From contig NZ_CP126963.1 in assembly GCF_002871945.2 (NCBI RefSeq), forward strand, positions 992,001-1,056,000: a DNA stretch of 64,000 bases. Reading direction: 5' to 3'. The stretch's first letter is position 1; each line of letters starts with the position of its first letter. Made by a program: the position numbers and the translations under genes. Source of the stretch: Gleimia hominis (lineage in GTDB: Bacteria; Actinomycetota; Actinomycetes; Actinomycetales; Actinomycetaceae). This document shows, in pieces, positions 17,558-25,957 of the stretch. Under the pieces are notes generated by a model. That model saw only the letters and a list, made by a program, of their open reading frames with translations. It was not told where the DNA came from and made no database searches.

Positions 17558-19095
17558 GATTCTTCCCCATTTCGATAGTTCAACGCCGCATAAACATCTT
17601 CCAAACGCACATCTCTGCCAGCCACGTCCGCGTGAGTGAGCGCTAACCGCAACACCCGATCCGCGCCGCGCAAAGAAATCCGTCCGCGGCTGAGTGCCGT
17701 TTCGATTGGATCGATCACCCCAAAGTCTGAACAAACCTGGCGCACCACGCTAGAACTCGCGTGCGCATTCATAGACCACGGGTAGGTGCGCCACCTATGA
17801 GCACTGCGCTCACGAGCTGCCACCACCATTTCGCGCGCCCGCGCGCTCGACCACACGGGAGGTTCGGACAAAGCCGCGGCGGACGGGGCAGTCACATTAA
17901 TCTGAATATCCACTCGGTCCATCAAAGGTCCAGACAGCCGCGCCGCATACCGACGCAACTGTATCGACGAGCATTTGCAGGCCCGCCGGCGGGAGTTTCG
18001 AAATCCACACGGACACGGATTCGTGGCCATCACCAGTTGAAACCGTGCTGGGAAGCGAACAATCTCGCGCGCCCGGTGAATCGTCACCACCCCGCTTTCC
18101 AGAGGTTGACGTAACGCGTCCAACACTCGCACCGGGAACTCAGCGGCCTCATCTAAGAAAAGGACTCCGCCGTGAGCCAACGAAACCGCGCCCGGCATGG
18201 GCATTCCCGCCCCTCCACCAATTAGTGCCACCATGGTGGCGCTATGGTGCGGACTTTGAATCGGGGGCCTTACAATCAACCCGTTTGCGGCGGAGAACTT
18301 ACCGGCAATCGAGTGAACCGCCGTGACTTCCACCGAATCCTCAGCCGACAAATCCGGCAAAAACGTTGGGAGCCGCCGGGCAATCATGGTTTTCCCAGCT
18401 CCCGGTTCCCCATTCATCACCAGATGATGCCCACCGGATGCCGCTAGGATCATGCCCCGAACCGCATAGTTCTGCCCCCGAACCTCACTTAAATCCAAAT
18501 TCTCATCTTCGGTATCCGCAGGGTTTTCACTCACTGATTCTTGAGGCACTACCGGTAGCCCCGCGGGAAGGGTGCCCCCAAAATCAGATACTAAATCGCG
18601 CAAATGCGAATATGCCCGCACTCGGATTCCCGGTACCAGTGAAGCTTCGTCAAGCGACTCACGCGCCACCACGAGCGTGGTGTAACCAGCTTTTCTAGAT
18701 GCCAGAGCGGCAATCAAGACGGCACGCGCAGGGCGCAGTGAACCATCTAAACCAAGTTCAGCAACAAACACACAGTTTTCGATGGCTGCTGCCTTCACCC
18801 GCCCCCGGGCCGCCAGCATTCCCACCGCGATCGCTAAATCAAACGCGGCTCCCGCCTTAGGCAGTGACGCTGGGGAGAGGTTAACAGTAATCCGCTTCTG
18901 CACCCACGCCAGGCCGCACGACTGCACTGCCGCCCGCACCCGATCGCGCGCTTCTTTAATGGAAGTGTCGGGTAGCCCCACCAAGTGAAAGCCAGGCACA
19001 CCACTCGCCAAATGGGTTTCTACCGTGACGATATGGCCCTGGGTGCCGCAAAACGCGCAACCGTGAGTTTTAACGAGAATCGCGGGGGAACTCAT
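17554..19095 (-). CDS. comM: ComM/YifB AAA+ ATPase (Mg-chelatase-like)
   Basis: 513 residues with an N-terminal Lon-like (ChlI) domain (about 1-170, containing KRITVNLSPASLPKAG), a Walker A GEPGAGKTMIARRLP, Walker B LFLDEAAEF, and a C-terminal Mg-chelatase domain with MATNPCPCGF. In Vibrio, ComM is a branch-migration helicase that helps integrate transforming DNA. The stop overlaps the dprA GTG and the start overlaps the yraN stop, so the three genes are tightly coupled. Confidence 0.95.
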   Translation of the reverse strand: MSSPAILVKTHGCAFCGTQGHIVTVETHLASGVPGFHLVGLPDTSIKEARDRVRAAVQSCGLAWVQKRITVNLSPASLPKAGAAFDLAIAVGMLAARGRVKAAAIENCVFVAELGLDGSLRPARAVLIAALASRKAGYTTLVVARESLDEASLVPGIRVRAYSHLRDLVSDFGGTLPAGLPVVPQESVSENPADTEDENLDLSEVRGQNYAVRGMILAASGGHHLVMNGEPGAGKTMIARRLPTFLPDLSAEDSVEVTAVHSIAGKFSAANGLIVRPPIQSPHHSATMVALIGGGAGMPMPGAVSLAHGGVLFLDEAAEFPVRVLDALRQPLESGVVTIHRAREIVRFPARFQLVMATNPCPCGFRNSRRRACKCSSIQLRRYAARLSGPLMDRVDIQINVTAPSAAALSEPPVWSSARAREMVVAARERSAHRWRTYPWSMNAHASSSVVRQVCSDFGVIDPIETALSRGRISLRGADRVLRLALTHADVAGRDVRLEDVYAALNYRNGEES

Positions 19096-19448
19096 ACGAT
19101 CCCCCGGTGCAGTTGCAGGTCCGCGTGGCTGCCACGCACGGACACGGTCAGTAGGTCTACCCGGTAACCGCGGTTCACGCCGCGTTCACACCGCCACTGG
19201 TGCGCACCGCGATGGAGCCGATTTAGTTTCGCTTCCGTTACGGATTCCAACGCCGTGCCGCAGCTGGAACCGCGCCGCGTGCGCACCTCAACCACCACCA
19301 GTTGCGTGCCGTCATCCGCCACGATATCCAGTTCACAGTGCTTACGTTTGTAGTTGCGCTCTAAAATGCGCCAGCCCAATGTATCACGCAAATAGTTAGC
19401 TGCCGCGTCCTCTCCGGCTCGACCTAAAGCATAACGGGTTCGTTTCAT
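19092..19448 (-). CDS. YraN/UPF0102 family nuclease-like protein
   Basis: 118 residues with the family order GRAGEDAAANYLRD, then ILERNYKRKHCELDIVADDG, LVVVEVRTRRG and a Lys-rich helix KLNRL. The E-x-D ... E-V-[KR] pattern is that of Holliday-junction-resolvase-like nucleases; the usual VEVK is VEVR here. Biological role unsettled; it is often the first gene before comM-dprA. It ends in the comM start (ATGA overlap). Confidence 0.92.
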   Translation of the reverse strand: MKRTRYALGRAGEDAAANYLRDTLGWRILERNYKRKHCELDIVADDGTQLVVVEVRTRRGSSCGTALESVTEAKLNRLHRGAHQWRCERGVNRGYRVDLLTVSVRGSHADLQLHRGIV

Positions 19449-19665
19449 ACCCCCACTATGTCGCAGGGCCGATGGCTGCGGCCCACAGGACCGAGGTGGT
19501 TGTGGACAAGCGCTTAGCGGGCCGCGCTGTGGAAACTAATTATCCACCGAGTTAGCTATTCACAGGTATGCAAATGATCCATCAGTGTAGACAGGCAAAC
19601 ACAGTACAGTGCGCAGTGTAAAGGTTACTCGAAGCCGCATCCGGCCAGTGAGCGGCAAACAAAAG
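19449..19665. other. Spacer upstream of yraN
   Basis: 217 bases with no gene supported. One DnaA-box-like TTATCCACC is visible near 19540 and GTGGACAAG near 19503, but a lone imperfect box pair is not evidence of an origin. No clear terminator for the DUF2469 gene is seen. Confidence 0.4.
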
Positions 19666-19965
19666 TTAGGGGATATCAAGCTCAGATTTAGCCAGTTCCT
19701 CAACGTTAATATCTTTAAACGTCATCACCCGCACAGACTTCACAAACCGAGATGAACGGTAAATATCCCACACCCACGCGTCCCGCATCCGCAACTCAAA
19801 AAACACGTCCTGGCCCACCGGGTGGATCTGCACATCCACTTCGTTACACAAGTAAAATCGACGTTCGGTCTCCACCACGTATTTGAACAACTTAACGACG
19901 TCGCGGTACTCGCGGAACAGTTCAAGCTCACGCGCGTTCTCGTACGATTCAATATCACCGTTCAC
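19666..19965 (-). CDS. DUF2469 family protein
   Basis: 99-residue acidic protein beginning MNGDIESYENARELELFREY, the hallmark of DUF2469, a small family confined to actinobacteria and almost always next to rnhB. Aromatic-rich middle (RRFYLCNEVDVQIHP, FFELRMRDAWVWDIYR). Function unknown. Same strand as rnhB, 87 bases downstream. Confidence 0.92.
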   Translation of the reverse strand: MNGDIESYENARELELFREYRDVVKLFKYVVETERRFYLCNEVDVQIHPVGQDVFFELRMRDAWVWDIYRSSRFVKSVRVMTFKDINVEELAKSELDIP

Positions 19966-19984
19966 TGCAAACTCCTCTACACTA

Positions 19985-20052
19985 TCTACGCATCTGTGTA
20001 TACGCCCTGCACATTTTTACGCCAGCCCATCGACACATTTACGCGCCCTACG
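19985..20052 (-). repeat. Degenerate 21-22-bp repeat after rnhB
   Basis: Starting at the rnhB stop on the minus strand, about three loosely matching units share GGGCGCGTAAATGTG, GGCTGGCGTAAAAATGTG and GGGCGTATACACAGATG. The similarity is weaker than in the other tail repeats of this window, so this entry is tentative. Confidence 0.4.
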
Positions 20053-20706
20053 CTACCCAAGCTTCCACGACAACCGGTGCAACGGAGACGGCCCAAAGCT
20101 CGCCACCGCGCCGCGATGCGCAGAAGAACCATACCCTTTATTCGAAGCCCAACTGTACCCCGGATCCGGCAGCGCTTCCATCAGGTGATCGCGGGCCACC
20201 TTCGCCACAATCGACGCTGCAGCCACCACCGTACACTCCTGATCCGCCTTAATCCGCGTAACCACCCGTGGATCACCCACGCGAGCAAAACGGCACGGCA
20301 AATCCTCGTCCGCAAACAGGTCCGCGCGAGGCGTCAACCAATCAACCGAACCGTCCAACAGCACGGTAGACACCGCGGGTACGGCTCGCACGATAACCTC
20401 CAATGCCCGCAAACCAGCTAACTGCAACGCCCCCGAAATCCCGACGGCATCCACCTCAGCTGCCGAAGCAAACCCCACTGCGCACGGCCGCGACCACTGC
20501 GCCGCAGCAGCAAAAACTTCCGCGCGGCGCCGCGGCGACAACAGCTTAGAATCCGCCAAACCGGTCGGTGGAACCCCCGTACCGGCGGTTGCCGCGCCCA
20601 CCGCAACTGGCCCGGCAATCGAGCCGCGCCCAACCTCATCCATCCCCACCACAACCGCACCGGGCTGCATTAAGGAACGTTCAAAATCCGGGGTTGCAAA
20701 CCTCAT
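20053..20706 (-). CDS. rnhB: Ribonuclease HII
   Basis: 217-residue nuclease that removes ribonucleotides from DNA-RNA hybrids. The type 2 signature VVGMDEVGRGSIAGPV gives the first catalytic Asp-Glu pair; later catalytic Asp residues occur in VLLDGSVDWL and IKADQECTVVAAASIVAKV. The ATG overlaps the lepB stop (ATGA). The lepB-rnhB-DUF2469 order is typical of actinobacteria. Confidence 0.96.
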   Translation of the reverse strand: MRFATPDFERSLMQPGAVVVGMDEVGRGSIAGPVAVGAATAGTGVPPTGLADSKLLSPRRRAEVFAAAAQWSRPCAVGFASAAEVDAVGISGALQLAGLRALEVIVRAVPAVSTVLLDGSVDWLTPRADLFADEDLPCRFARVGDPRVVTRIKADQECTVVAAASIVAKVARDHLMEALPDPGYSWASNKGYGSSAHRGAVASFGPSPLHRLSWKLG

Positions 20707-21434
20707 TTCCGCTTCGCATTCGGCACACCAGTGAACACCTCATTGTGATTTGGATCAGACCAATGCGAAACCGGCCACGCAACAAACTTCGCGCGGCCCA
20801 CCACGTCATTCACATTCACAAACGGCATCTTCCCATCCTGAAGGTGAACCCGCGAATCCGCAGAATAGTTGCGGTTATCCCCCATCACCCACAAGTGGTT
20901 ATCAGGCACCGTGACGTCAAATGGTAACAGTCGATTATCCGCCCCCGGCGCCAAATACGGTTCCGCAACCGATTTCCCATTGACCTCAAGCTGCCCCCGC
21001 GCATTACAGCACTTAACCCGGTCACCGGGCAGACCAATCAATCGCTTCACCAGATGTTGAGTTCCCCCAGCTGGCCGCAACCCCACAAACACTAATGCGT
21101 CATTGATGTACTTCGCCGCCCCCTGCTTCTTCTGAGCCGGTGGCAACCACCCCTGCGTATCCGAAAACACAATCACGTCCCCGCGTTCAAGATCAAACAC
21201 CGCTGGGGTTAGCCGGGAAGTAACCACGTTATCCCCCACCTGCAGGGTATCTTCCATAGAAGAAGAGGGAATCCAAAACGCCTGCATTATGAACGCGCGG
21301 ATCAACGCGGAAAGCACCAGAGCCACCACAATCACCATGGTGTACTCCCCCAGGGTCCGCCAGCCACTGCGCTTAGCGCGCCCCTTGCGCCTATCCACCC
21401 GGGTTTCTCCTTGCGCGTTCCCTGTGGCTACCAT
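20703..21434 (-). CDS. lepB: Signal peptidase I
   Basis: 243-residue membrane serine protease that removes signal peptides of Sec-exported proteins. A basic N-terminus, one membrane helix at about 33-53, then box B with the catalytic Ser59 in IPSSSMEDTL, box D with the catalytic Lys in VKRLIGLPGD, and box E NHLWVMGDNRNYSADSR. I chose the ATG at 21434 with AGAGGAAG upstream; the frame is open to 21560 but lacks a ribosome-binding site. Confidence 0.95.
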   Translation of the reverse strand: MVATGNAQGETRVDRRKGRAKRSGWRTLGEYTMVIVVALVLSALIRAFIMQAFWIPSSSMEDTLQVGDNVVTSRLTPAVFDLERGDVIVFSDTQGWLPPAQKKQGAAKYINDALVFVGLRPAGGTQHLVKRLIGLPGDRVKCCNARGQLEVNGKSVAEPYLAPGADNRLLPFDVTVPDNHLWVMGDNRNYSADSRVHLQDGKMPFVNVNDVVGRAKFVAWPVSHWSDPNHNEVFTGVPNAKRK

Positions 21435-21522
21435 ACTCTTCCTCTCAAACCACCCACATGTTAGCGCTCCGCGCTTACGCGCTGACACGCCTCGGGCCTC
21501 AAACGATTTCGGATACGCTAAA

Positions 21523-21574
21523 GGCCTCAAGCGCATGCTCTTCCACAAGTGAAGAAACACGATCGCCTGAGGCC
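21523..21574 (-). terminator. Nested hairpin between rplS and lepB
   Basis: Arms GGCCTCAAGCG and CGCCTGAGGCC (one mismatch) enclose a smaller stem TCTTC/GAAGA. It lies 15 bases past the rplS stop and is followed on the minus strand by only a short TTT. Candidate rplS terminator or attenuator before lepB. Confidence 0.4.
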
Positions 21575-21588
21575 ATTAGTACACTAAA

Positions 21589-21930
21589 CTAGCGCTTCTC
21601 GCGAATACGCGCGGCCTTACCGTGCCGATCCCGCAAGTAGTACAGTTTCGCGCGGCGCACGCGCCCACGACGCGTCACCTCAATCGAATCAACCGTAGGT
21701 GTGTGCACGGGGAACGTCCGCTCCACCCCCACGCCGAACGACACTTTCCGCACGGTGAAGGTCTCGCGCACGCCCTCGCCCTGACGGCGAATAACCAGGC
21801 CTTCGAACACCTGAATACGGGTGCGGTTACCTTCGGTAACCCGCACGTTAACGCGCACGGAATCCCCCGCTTGGAACTGCGGAATGTTGTCCCGCAAGGA
21901 AGCTGCGTCTACAGCATCTAGACGTTGCAT
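21589..21930 (-). CDS. rplS: Ribosomal protein L19
   Basis: 113-residue large-subunit protein starting [19 protein letters not shown] with GGGAG upstream, as in other actinobacteria; an in-frame ATG at 21978 is less likely. The core [20 protein letters not shown] and [20 protein letters not shown] is intact. Transcribed after trmD (22125) in the usual rpsP-khpA-rimM-trmD-rplS order, here with a 195-base gap that contains a 15-base palindrome. Confidence 0.97.
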   Translation of the reverse strand: MQRLDAVDAASLRDNIPQFQAGDSVRVNVRVTEGNRTRIQVFEGLVIRRQGEGVRETFTVRKVSFGVGVERTFPVHTPTVDSIEVTRRGRVRRAKLYYLRDRHGKAARIREKR

Positions 21931-21975
21931 GTTACTCCCAGACGATTCATGCCACAGGTCATTAACCGTCACTCG

Positions 21976-21990
21976 CACAGTTTAACTGTG
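21976..21990. promoter_or_regulatory. 15-base palindrome upstream of rplS
   Basis: CACAGTTTAACTGTG is a perfect inverted repeat (seven bases each side of one central T), 46 bases before the rplS start. It could be an operator or a small hairpin in the leader. No regulator is identified. Confidence 0.35.
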
Positions 21991-22124
21991 TTAAGTACTG
22001 TTCTGAGGTTAAGTCATCGGTATTGGTATCCCCCTGTGGCAGGTTGTACCACCGGACCTAACTGCACCATTGTGCCACAAACACCCATCAAGGACGAAGA
22101 CCTAGCCGGGTGAGGTAACAAATC

Positions 22125-23441
22125 TCACGCCAAAGTTCGGGCGTACACCACGTCCTGGTTCTCCACGCCCCCAACTAGGAACACGCGTTTACCTATTTTT
22201 CGCCACCCGTGGCGCTTGTAAAACTTCTGCGCCCGCCGATTCCTCACGTGGGTTCCCAGCAGTATGCGAGGTCGGCCTGCGTCCACCGGCGCCTGTTCCA
22301 CGGCGGTTTCCAGCAGTGCCCCCATTATCCCGGTACCGCGCATGTCCTGGCGGGCGTAGCACTTCGACAAGTACAGCGAAGCATCCGCCCATAGTTCCGC
22401 TGGAACATCCGGCGGGGGCGCCTGTGTCGAGACGATTTCAATCATCGTGTATGCCACGAGCTCACCGCGCCACCGGGCCACCATTACCCGGCGCTGCGGA
22501 TCCTGAATCCACCCGCGCACCGCGTCCTCACTCAAATACTCCCGAATATGCCGCTGGCGTGCTTGCGCAGTAACTTCGGGCGGGCACGCATCCGGGAACG
22601 TCTGTGCTGCCAGCTGCGCTAACTGCGGCGCATCATCGAGCTGCGCAGGGGCGAAGGCCACCCGTTCGAACCGCGACCCCGCGCTCCGCATCCACCCGCA
22701 CGCAGCTAAAACCTCTAGATCATGCACGTTCAGATCCTCTTGCGGAATCTGGTTCAGCAAATCTGGTCGCCGCCGCGCGGTTTTCATCAAGGATTTCCGC
22801 CGCCGCCACTGCGCAACCCGCCCGTGGTCCCCACTTTTCAGCACCTCGGGCACCGCGTGGTCGCGCCACTTCTCGGGGCGCGTATACGCGGGGTACTCGA
22901 GCAGATTATCTTCGAAAGATTCTTCTTTTAGCGACTCAGGGTTGCCCATAAATCCCTCTCGCAGCCGCGCCACCGCCTCCACCAGAGCCAGCGCCGCCAC
23001 TTCTCCTCCGTTGAGCACGAAGTCGCCGATGGAGTATTCGAATACCTCCACATTTGTGCAGTTACGATAGTGCTGCGATACGCGCGCGTCTATTCCTTCG
23101 TAGCGTCCGCAAGCCACAATAATCTGCCCTACCCCCGCCAGGTCCCGCACGTGTTGTTGAGTAAGAGGAACCCCGGACGGCGTTGGGATTGCCAGCACTC
23201 GCCTGGCATCCGATTCGTCTAAAACCGCATCAATTGCGCGTCCCCACACGTTTGGTTTCATAACCATCCCAGCACCCCCACCATAGGGCGCGTCGTCCAC
23301 ACTTCGGTGCCGGTCATGGGTCCACTCCCGCAGGTCGTGCACGCGGATTCTAAGCTGGTTTGTGTCCACTGCTTTGCCCATCAGCGACAGTTCCAGCACA
23401 TTAAAAAAACTGGGGAAGATTGAAATTAAATCAAATTGCAT
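22125..23441 (-). CDS. trmD: TrmD tRNA m1G37 methyltransferase fused to a GNAT domain
   Basis: 438 residues, well above the usual 230-270 of TrmD. Residues 1 to about 240 are a complete SPOUT enzyme: FPSFFNVLELSLMGKAV, CGRYEGIDAR (111-120), YSIGDFVLNGGEVAAL (136-151) and the C-terminal RKSLMKTARRRPDLL. It makes m1G37, which prevents +1 frameshifting. From about residue 258 a second domain reads as a GNAT acetyltransferase, with the acetyl-CoA loop around DMRGTGIMGALLE and the late AQKFYKRHGWRKIG segment. Its substrate is unknown. It lies 11 bases after rimM. The fusion is one uninterrupted frame. Confidence 0.9.
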   Translation of the reverse strand: MQFDLISIFPSFFNVLELSLMGKAVDTNQLRIRVHDLREWTHDRHRSVDDAPYGGGAGMVMKPNVWGRAIDAVLDESDARRVLAIPTPSGVPLTQQHVRDLAGVGQIIVACGRYEGIDARVSQHYRNCTNVEVFEYSIGDFVLNGGEVAALALVEAVARLREGFMGNPESLKEESFEDNLLEYPAYTRPEKWRDHAVPEVLKSGDHGRVAQWRRRKSLMKTARRRPDLLNQIPQEDLNVHDLEVLAACGWMRSAGSRFERVAFAPAQLDDAPQLAQLAAQTFPDACPPEVTAQARQRHIREYLSEDAVRGWIQDPQRRVMVARWRGELVAYTMIEIVSTQAPPPDVPAELWADASLYLSKCYARQDMRGTGIMGALLETAVEQAPVDAGRPRILLGTHVRNRRAQKFYKRHGWRKIGKRVFLVGGVENQDVVYARTLA

Positions 23442-23452
23442 GAGGCCCTAGC

Positions 23453-23962
23453 TCACTCAAAGTCGTCATCGAACAGGCCACCCGGCGGGGTGACTCGCAC
23501 GCGCCCACCGGGCACGTCCACAACCGGCACAATCGCTTCAACAAACGGGACAAGCACGTCACCGCGTTCCGTGCTCACCACGAGGAGGTCTTGAGCCTCG
23601 CCAAGTTGCAGATCTTTAACCACCCCCAGTTCCCGCTCCTGACTATCGCATACCGTTAGGCCGCGCAGCTCGTGCGGGTACCAGGCGTTTACTTCCGGCT
23701 CAATCTCTTCGGTGTCCACCACCAGGTGGACGCCACGTAAAGATTCAGCCGTGGTGCGGTCCCTCACGCCCTCAAACCGGACCGCTAAACGGCCTTTGTG
23801 TACGCGCACCGTCTGCACAGTCAACGGCCCCACCGCAGCTGGTTCGGTGCGCAGCTGTGCCCCCGGGTAAATCCGCTTCTCCACCACGTCTGAACGCGTA
23901 TCTACCAGCACTTCACCTTTCAATGCGTGTGCTGGACCAACAATCCCAACAGTTACATCCAT
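23453..23962 (-). CDS. rimM: 16S rRNA processing protein RimM
   Basis: 169-residue assembly factor of the 30S head. N-terminal RimM domain (VGIVGPAHALKGEVLVD) and C-terminal PRC-barrel (AWYPHELRGLTVCDSQERELG, then VLVPFVEAIVPVVDVPGGRV). A TAGGAT ribosome-binding site precedes the ATG. It follows a strong hairpin after khpA and runs into trmD. Confidence 0.95.
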   Translation of the reverse strand: MDVTVGIVGPAHALKGEVLVDTRSDVVEKRIYPGAQLRTEPAAVGPLTVQTVRVHKGRLAVRFEGVRDRTTAESLRGVHLVVDTEEIEPEVNAWYPHELRGLTVCDSQERELGVVKDLQLGEAQDLLVVSTERGDVLVPFVEAIVPVVDVPGGRVRVTPPGGLFDDDFE

Positions 23963-23990
23963 ACTGAAATCCTACTGAAGAATATAAACC

Positions 23991-24019
23991 GGAGGCGGCG
24001 TGGACTCCACGCCGCCTCC
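23991..24019 (-). terminator. Strong hairpin between khpA and rimM
   Basis: Perfect 13-bp stem (GGAGGCGGCGTGG / CCACGCCGCCTCC) with a three-base loop, followed on the minus strand by GGTTTATATTCTT. It resembles an intrinsic terminator with a weak U-tract. The same T-rich tail contains TATATT, which could serve as -10 for rimM. Confidence 0.65.
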
Positions 24020-24035
24020 GAACGCTGTGCAACTA

Positions 24036-24275
24036 TTAGTCGCGATCCGTGTCAATCACATCGACCCGCACCGGGCCGCGTGTTGACAGTGCGGACATTA
24101 CTGCGCGCATCGCCCGCGCAGTCCGGCCCGAACGGCCAATAACGCGTCCCAGATCATCGGGATTCACCCGAACCTCAAGCAGACGCCCACGACGCATCGA
24201 ACGCGACGTTACCTCCACATCGTCTGGATGATCCACGATACCGCTAACAATATGTTCCAGAGCATCCGCGAGCAT
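24036..24275 (-). CDS. khpA: KH-domain RNA-binding protein KhpA
   Basis: 79-residue single KH domain with the GxxG-containing loop VIGRSGRTARAMR. KhpA proteins bind RNA and in Gram-positive bacteria act with KhpB in cell elongation and regulation. Its ATG overlaps the rpsP stop by one base (TAATG), the usual coupling in actinobacteria. Confidence 0.93.
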   Translation of the reverse strand: MLADALEHIVSGIVDHPDDVEVTSRSMRRGRLLEVRVNPDDLGRVIGRSGRTARAMRAVMSALSTRGPVRVDVIDTDRD

Positions 24276-24763
24276 TAGGCTTCCTCAGACTCCTCAGCGG
24301 ATTCCTCCGCTTCCTCAGCCTTAGCGGCCTCTTCTTCTGCCTTCTTAGCTTCCGCAGCTTCTGCCTCTGCCTTAGCTTTCGCCTCAGCCACAGCAGCCTT
24401 GCGTTTAATCGCGTCATCTTCGGCAGCCTGAATAGCTTTTGCCGCAGCTTCCTCATCCGCTGACGCGTACTTGACGTAAGACTTCGGGTTCTCAACCCCC
24501 TTGAACGCCGCCCAGTCACCAGTCAACCACAGGAGCTTACGCACCTGGTTTGACGGCTGCGCGCCAACTCCCAGCCAGTACTGCGCCCGATCACCTTTAA
24601 TGTTGATTGTGGACGGTTGGCGGGTAGGATCGTACGTGCCGATCTCTTCAATTACACGGCCGTCACGCTTCTTGCGTGAATCGACAACAATTACCCGGTA
24701 GAACGGAGCATGGACCTTCCCCATGCGCTTCAAACGAATACGAACTGCCACTGGTGTGGTCAC
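24275..24763 (-). CDS. rpsP: Ribosomal protein S16
   Basis: 162-residue small-subunit protein. The first ~85 residues are canonical ([20 protein letters not shown], then [19 protein letters not shown]). The last ~60 residues are an Ala/Glu/Lys-rich charged tail, longer than the usual 80-100-residue S16; similar tails occur in actinobacteria. First gene of the rpsP-khpA-rimM-trmD-rplS block. Confidence 0.97.
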   Translation of the reverse strand: MTTPVAVRIRLKRMGKVHAPFYRVIVVDSRKKRDGRVIEEIGTYDPTRQPSTINIKGDRAQYWLGVGAQPSNQVRKLLWLTGDWAAFKGVENPKSYVKYASADEEAAAKAIQAAEDDAIKRKAAVAEAKAKAEAEAAEAKKAEEEAAKAEEAEESAEESEEA

Positions 24764-24961
24764 TCCTTCGGAATCGAATATTGGATTTACCTAGCTGACG
24801 GGGATCACATCGAGCGAGGTGAATCCCAGGACGCGGGGCCCGTCGTCAGAGAGGGGTCCGACGGCTCCGAGTACAACACTCCATTGTGCCAGATTCACCC
24901 ACGGTTCCCCAAGTCTTCACACCGATTTCCACCGCCCCCTGGCGTGCGATTCGTCACGTGG

Positions 24962-24967
24962 GATAAT
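24962..24967 (+). promoter_or_regulatory. Candidate -10 for the inositol-phosphatase-like gene
   Basis: GATAAT six bases before the ATG at 24974, with no Shine-Dalgarno sequence between, which fits a leaderless transcript. The -35 region is weak (CTGGCG at 17 bp). Confidence 0.45.
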
Positions 24968-24973
24968 GAACCT

Positions 24974-25957
24974 ATGACTTGTGAAAGAATTCCTCTGCAT
25001 ACCCAACCGCAACTAGCCCCCGTCACCGTTGAGCAACAGCGTTCCCTCGATGATAATCAAAACGAAATCGCCCACCAACTTGCCCTAATTGCCCGCGCAA
25101 CCGCCCGGGCATGCGGACCGTACCTTCGGTGGGCGCGCCTGCAGGATTTGCGGGTCGATAATAAATCTAGCGAACACGACCCCGTGACGGTACACGACAA
25201 AGCCATTGAAACTGCAATCACGCAGATTCTTGGCTACTTCCTTCCCGGCTCAAGAGTGCTGGGCGAAGAGCATGGGGAACAGCTCCTTCCTGGCGGCAAA
25301 CCCCAGTTGCCCGAGCGCATCCAACTGCCCGAACTGGAACCGCACCCGGATGTGCGTTCGCAGGGATCGCGCGTGCGGTGGATTGTGGATCCAATCGATG
25401 GGACCGCGAACTTTGCGGCGGGTATGACGTATTTCAACACGTCGATCGCAGCGGAACTCGACGGGCAGGTAGTGGCCGGGGCTATCCACGTGCCCTGCGA
25501 GCAAGAAACGTTCTGGGCCAATGCCGAACGCGGTTACTTGGAAAACGAACGCGGTTTCTTTGCCCTGGAATCTTCTGGCCCGACCCGTGAAATTGAGGCG
25601 TTGCTACTTACCTACCATCCGATCCTCACGCAGGTGAAAACGCATCCAGAAGTGACGTTTGAGGTTCTTGGTCAGCTCATCGACACGTGCCGGGCGCTGC
25701 GCCGCCCCGGTGCGGCTGCTTTGGATTTAGCGAATATTGCGGCCGGTCGCGCGGGCGCGTTCTTCGCTACCTCGGTTAAACCCTGGGACGTTGCAGCCGG
25801 ATTACACCTGGTTCAGGTCAGTGGGGGCACCAGTTACACCCACCCGATGGGAACGACGACGCCCGCTGGGTTCGGCCCCGGTGTGGTTGCCGCATGTGCC
25901 GGACTCACCACCCCGAAGCTGAAAGAACTGCTCGACCAGTTGGCTGCCCAGTACTAG
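24974..25957 (+). CDS. Inositol monophosphatase family protein
   Basis: 327-residue Mg-dependent phosphatase of the IMPase/FBPase/HisN superfamily. Metal-binding motifs: GEEHGE at 97-102, WIVDPIDGTANF at 136-147, and VKPWDVAAG near the C-terminus with the third Asp. Possible substrates are inositol-1-phosphate, histidinol phosphate or a nucleotide phosphate; the sequence does not decide. The frame is open back to 24710, but that part is antisense to rpsP and has no ribosome-binding site. Its TAG stop overlaps the stop of moeZ on the other strand. Confidence 0.88.
   Translation: MTCERIPLHTQPQLAPVTVEQQRSLDDNQNEIAHQLALIARATARACGPYLRWARLQDLRVDNKSSEHDPVTVHDKAIETAITQILGYFLPGSRVLGEEHGEQLLPGGKPQLPERIQLPELEPHPDVRSQGSRVRWIVDPIDGTANFAAGMTYFNTSIAAELDGQVVAGAIHVPCEQETFWANAERGYLENERGFFALESSGPTREIEALLLTYHPILTQVKTHPEVTFEVLGQLIDTCRALRRPGAAALDLANIAAGRAGAFFATSVKPWDVAAGLHLVQVSGGTSYTHPMGTTTPAGFGPGVVAACAGLTTPKLKELLDQLAAQY

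Noticed and set aside
19500..19560. TTATCCAC-like boxes suggesting a replication origin
   Set aside because: Only one or two imperfect DnaA boxes occur, and no dnaA, dnaN or gyrB gene is near.
23991..24019. Hairpin as a possible small RNA or riboswitch
   Set aside because: A single perfect stem with a three-base loop after a stop codon is better explained as a terminator; no conserved riboswitch core is seen.
24710..24973. Longer start of the inositol-phosphatase-like gene
   Set aside because: The extension is antisense to rpsP and to its ribosome-binding site, lacks family similarity and has no Shine-Dalgarno.
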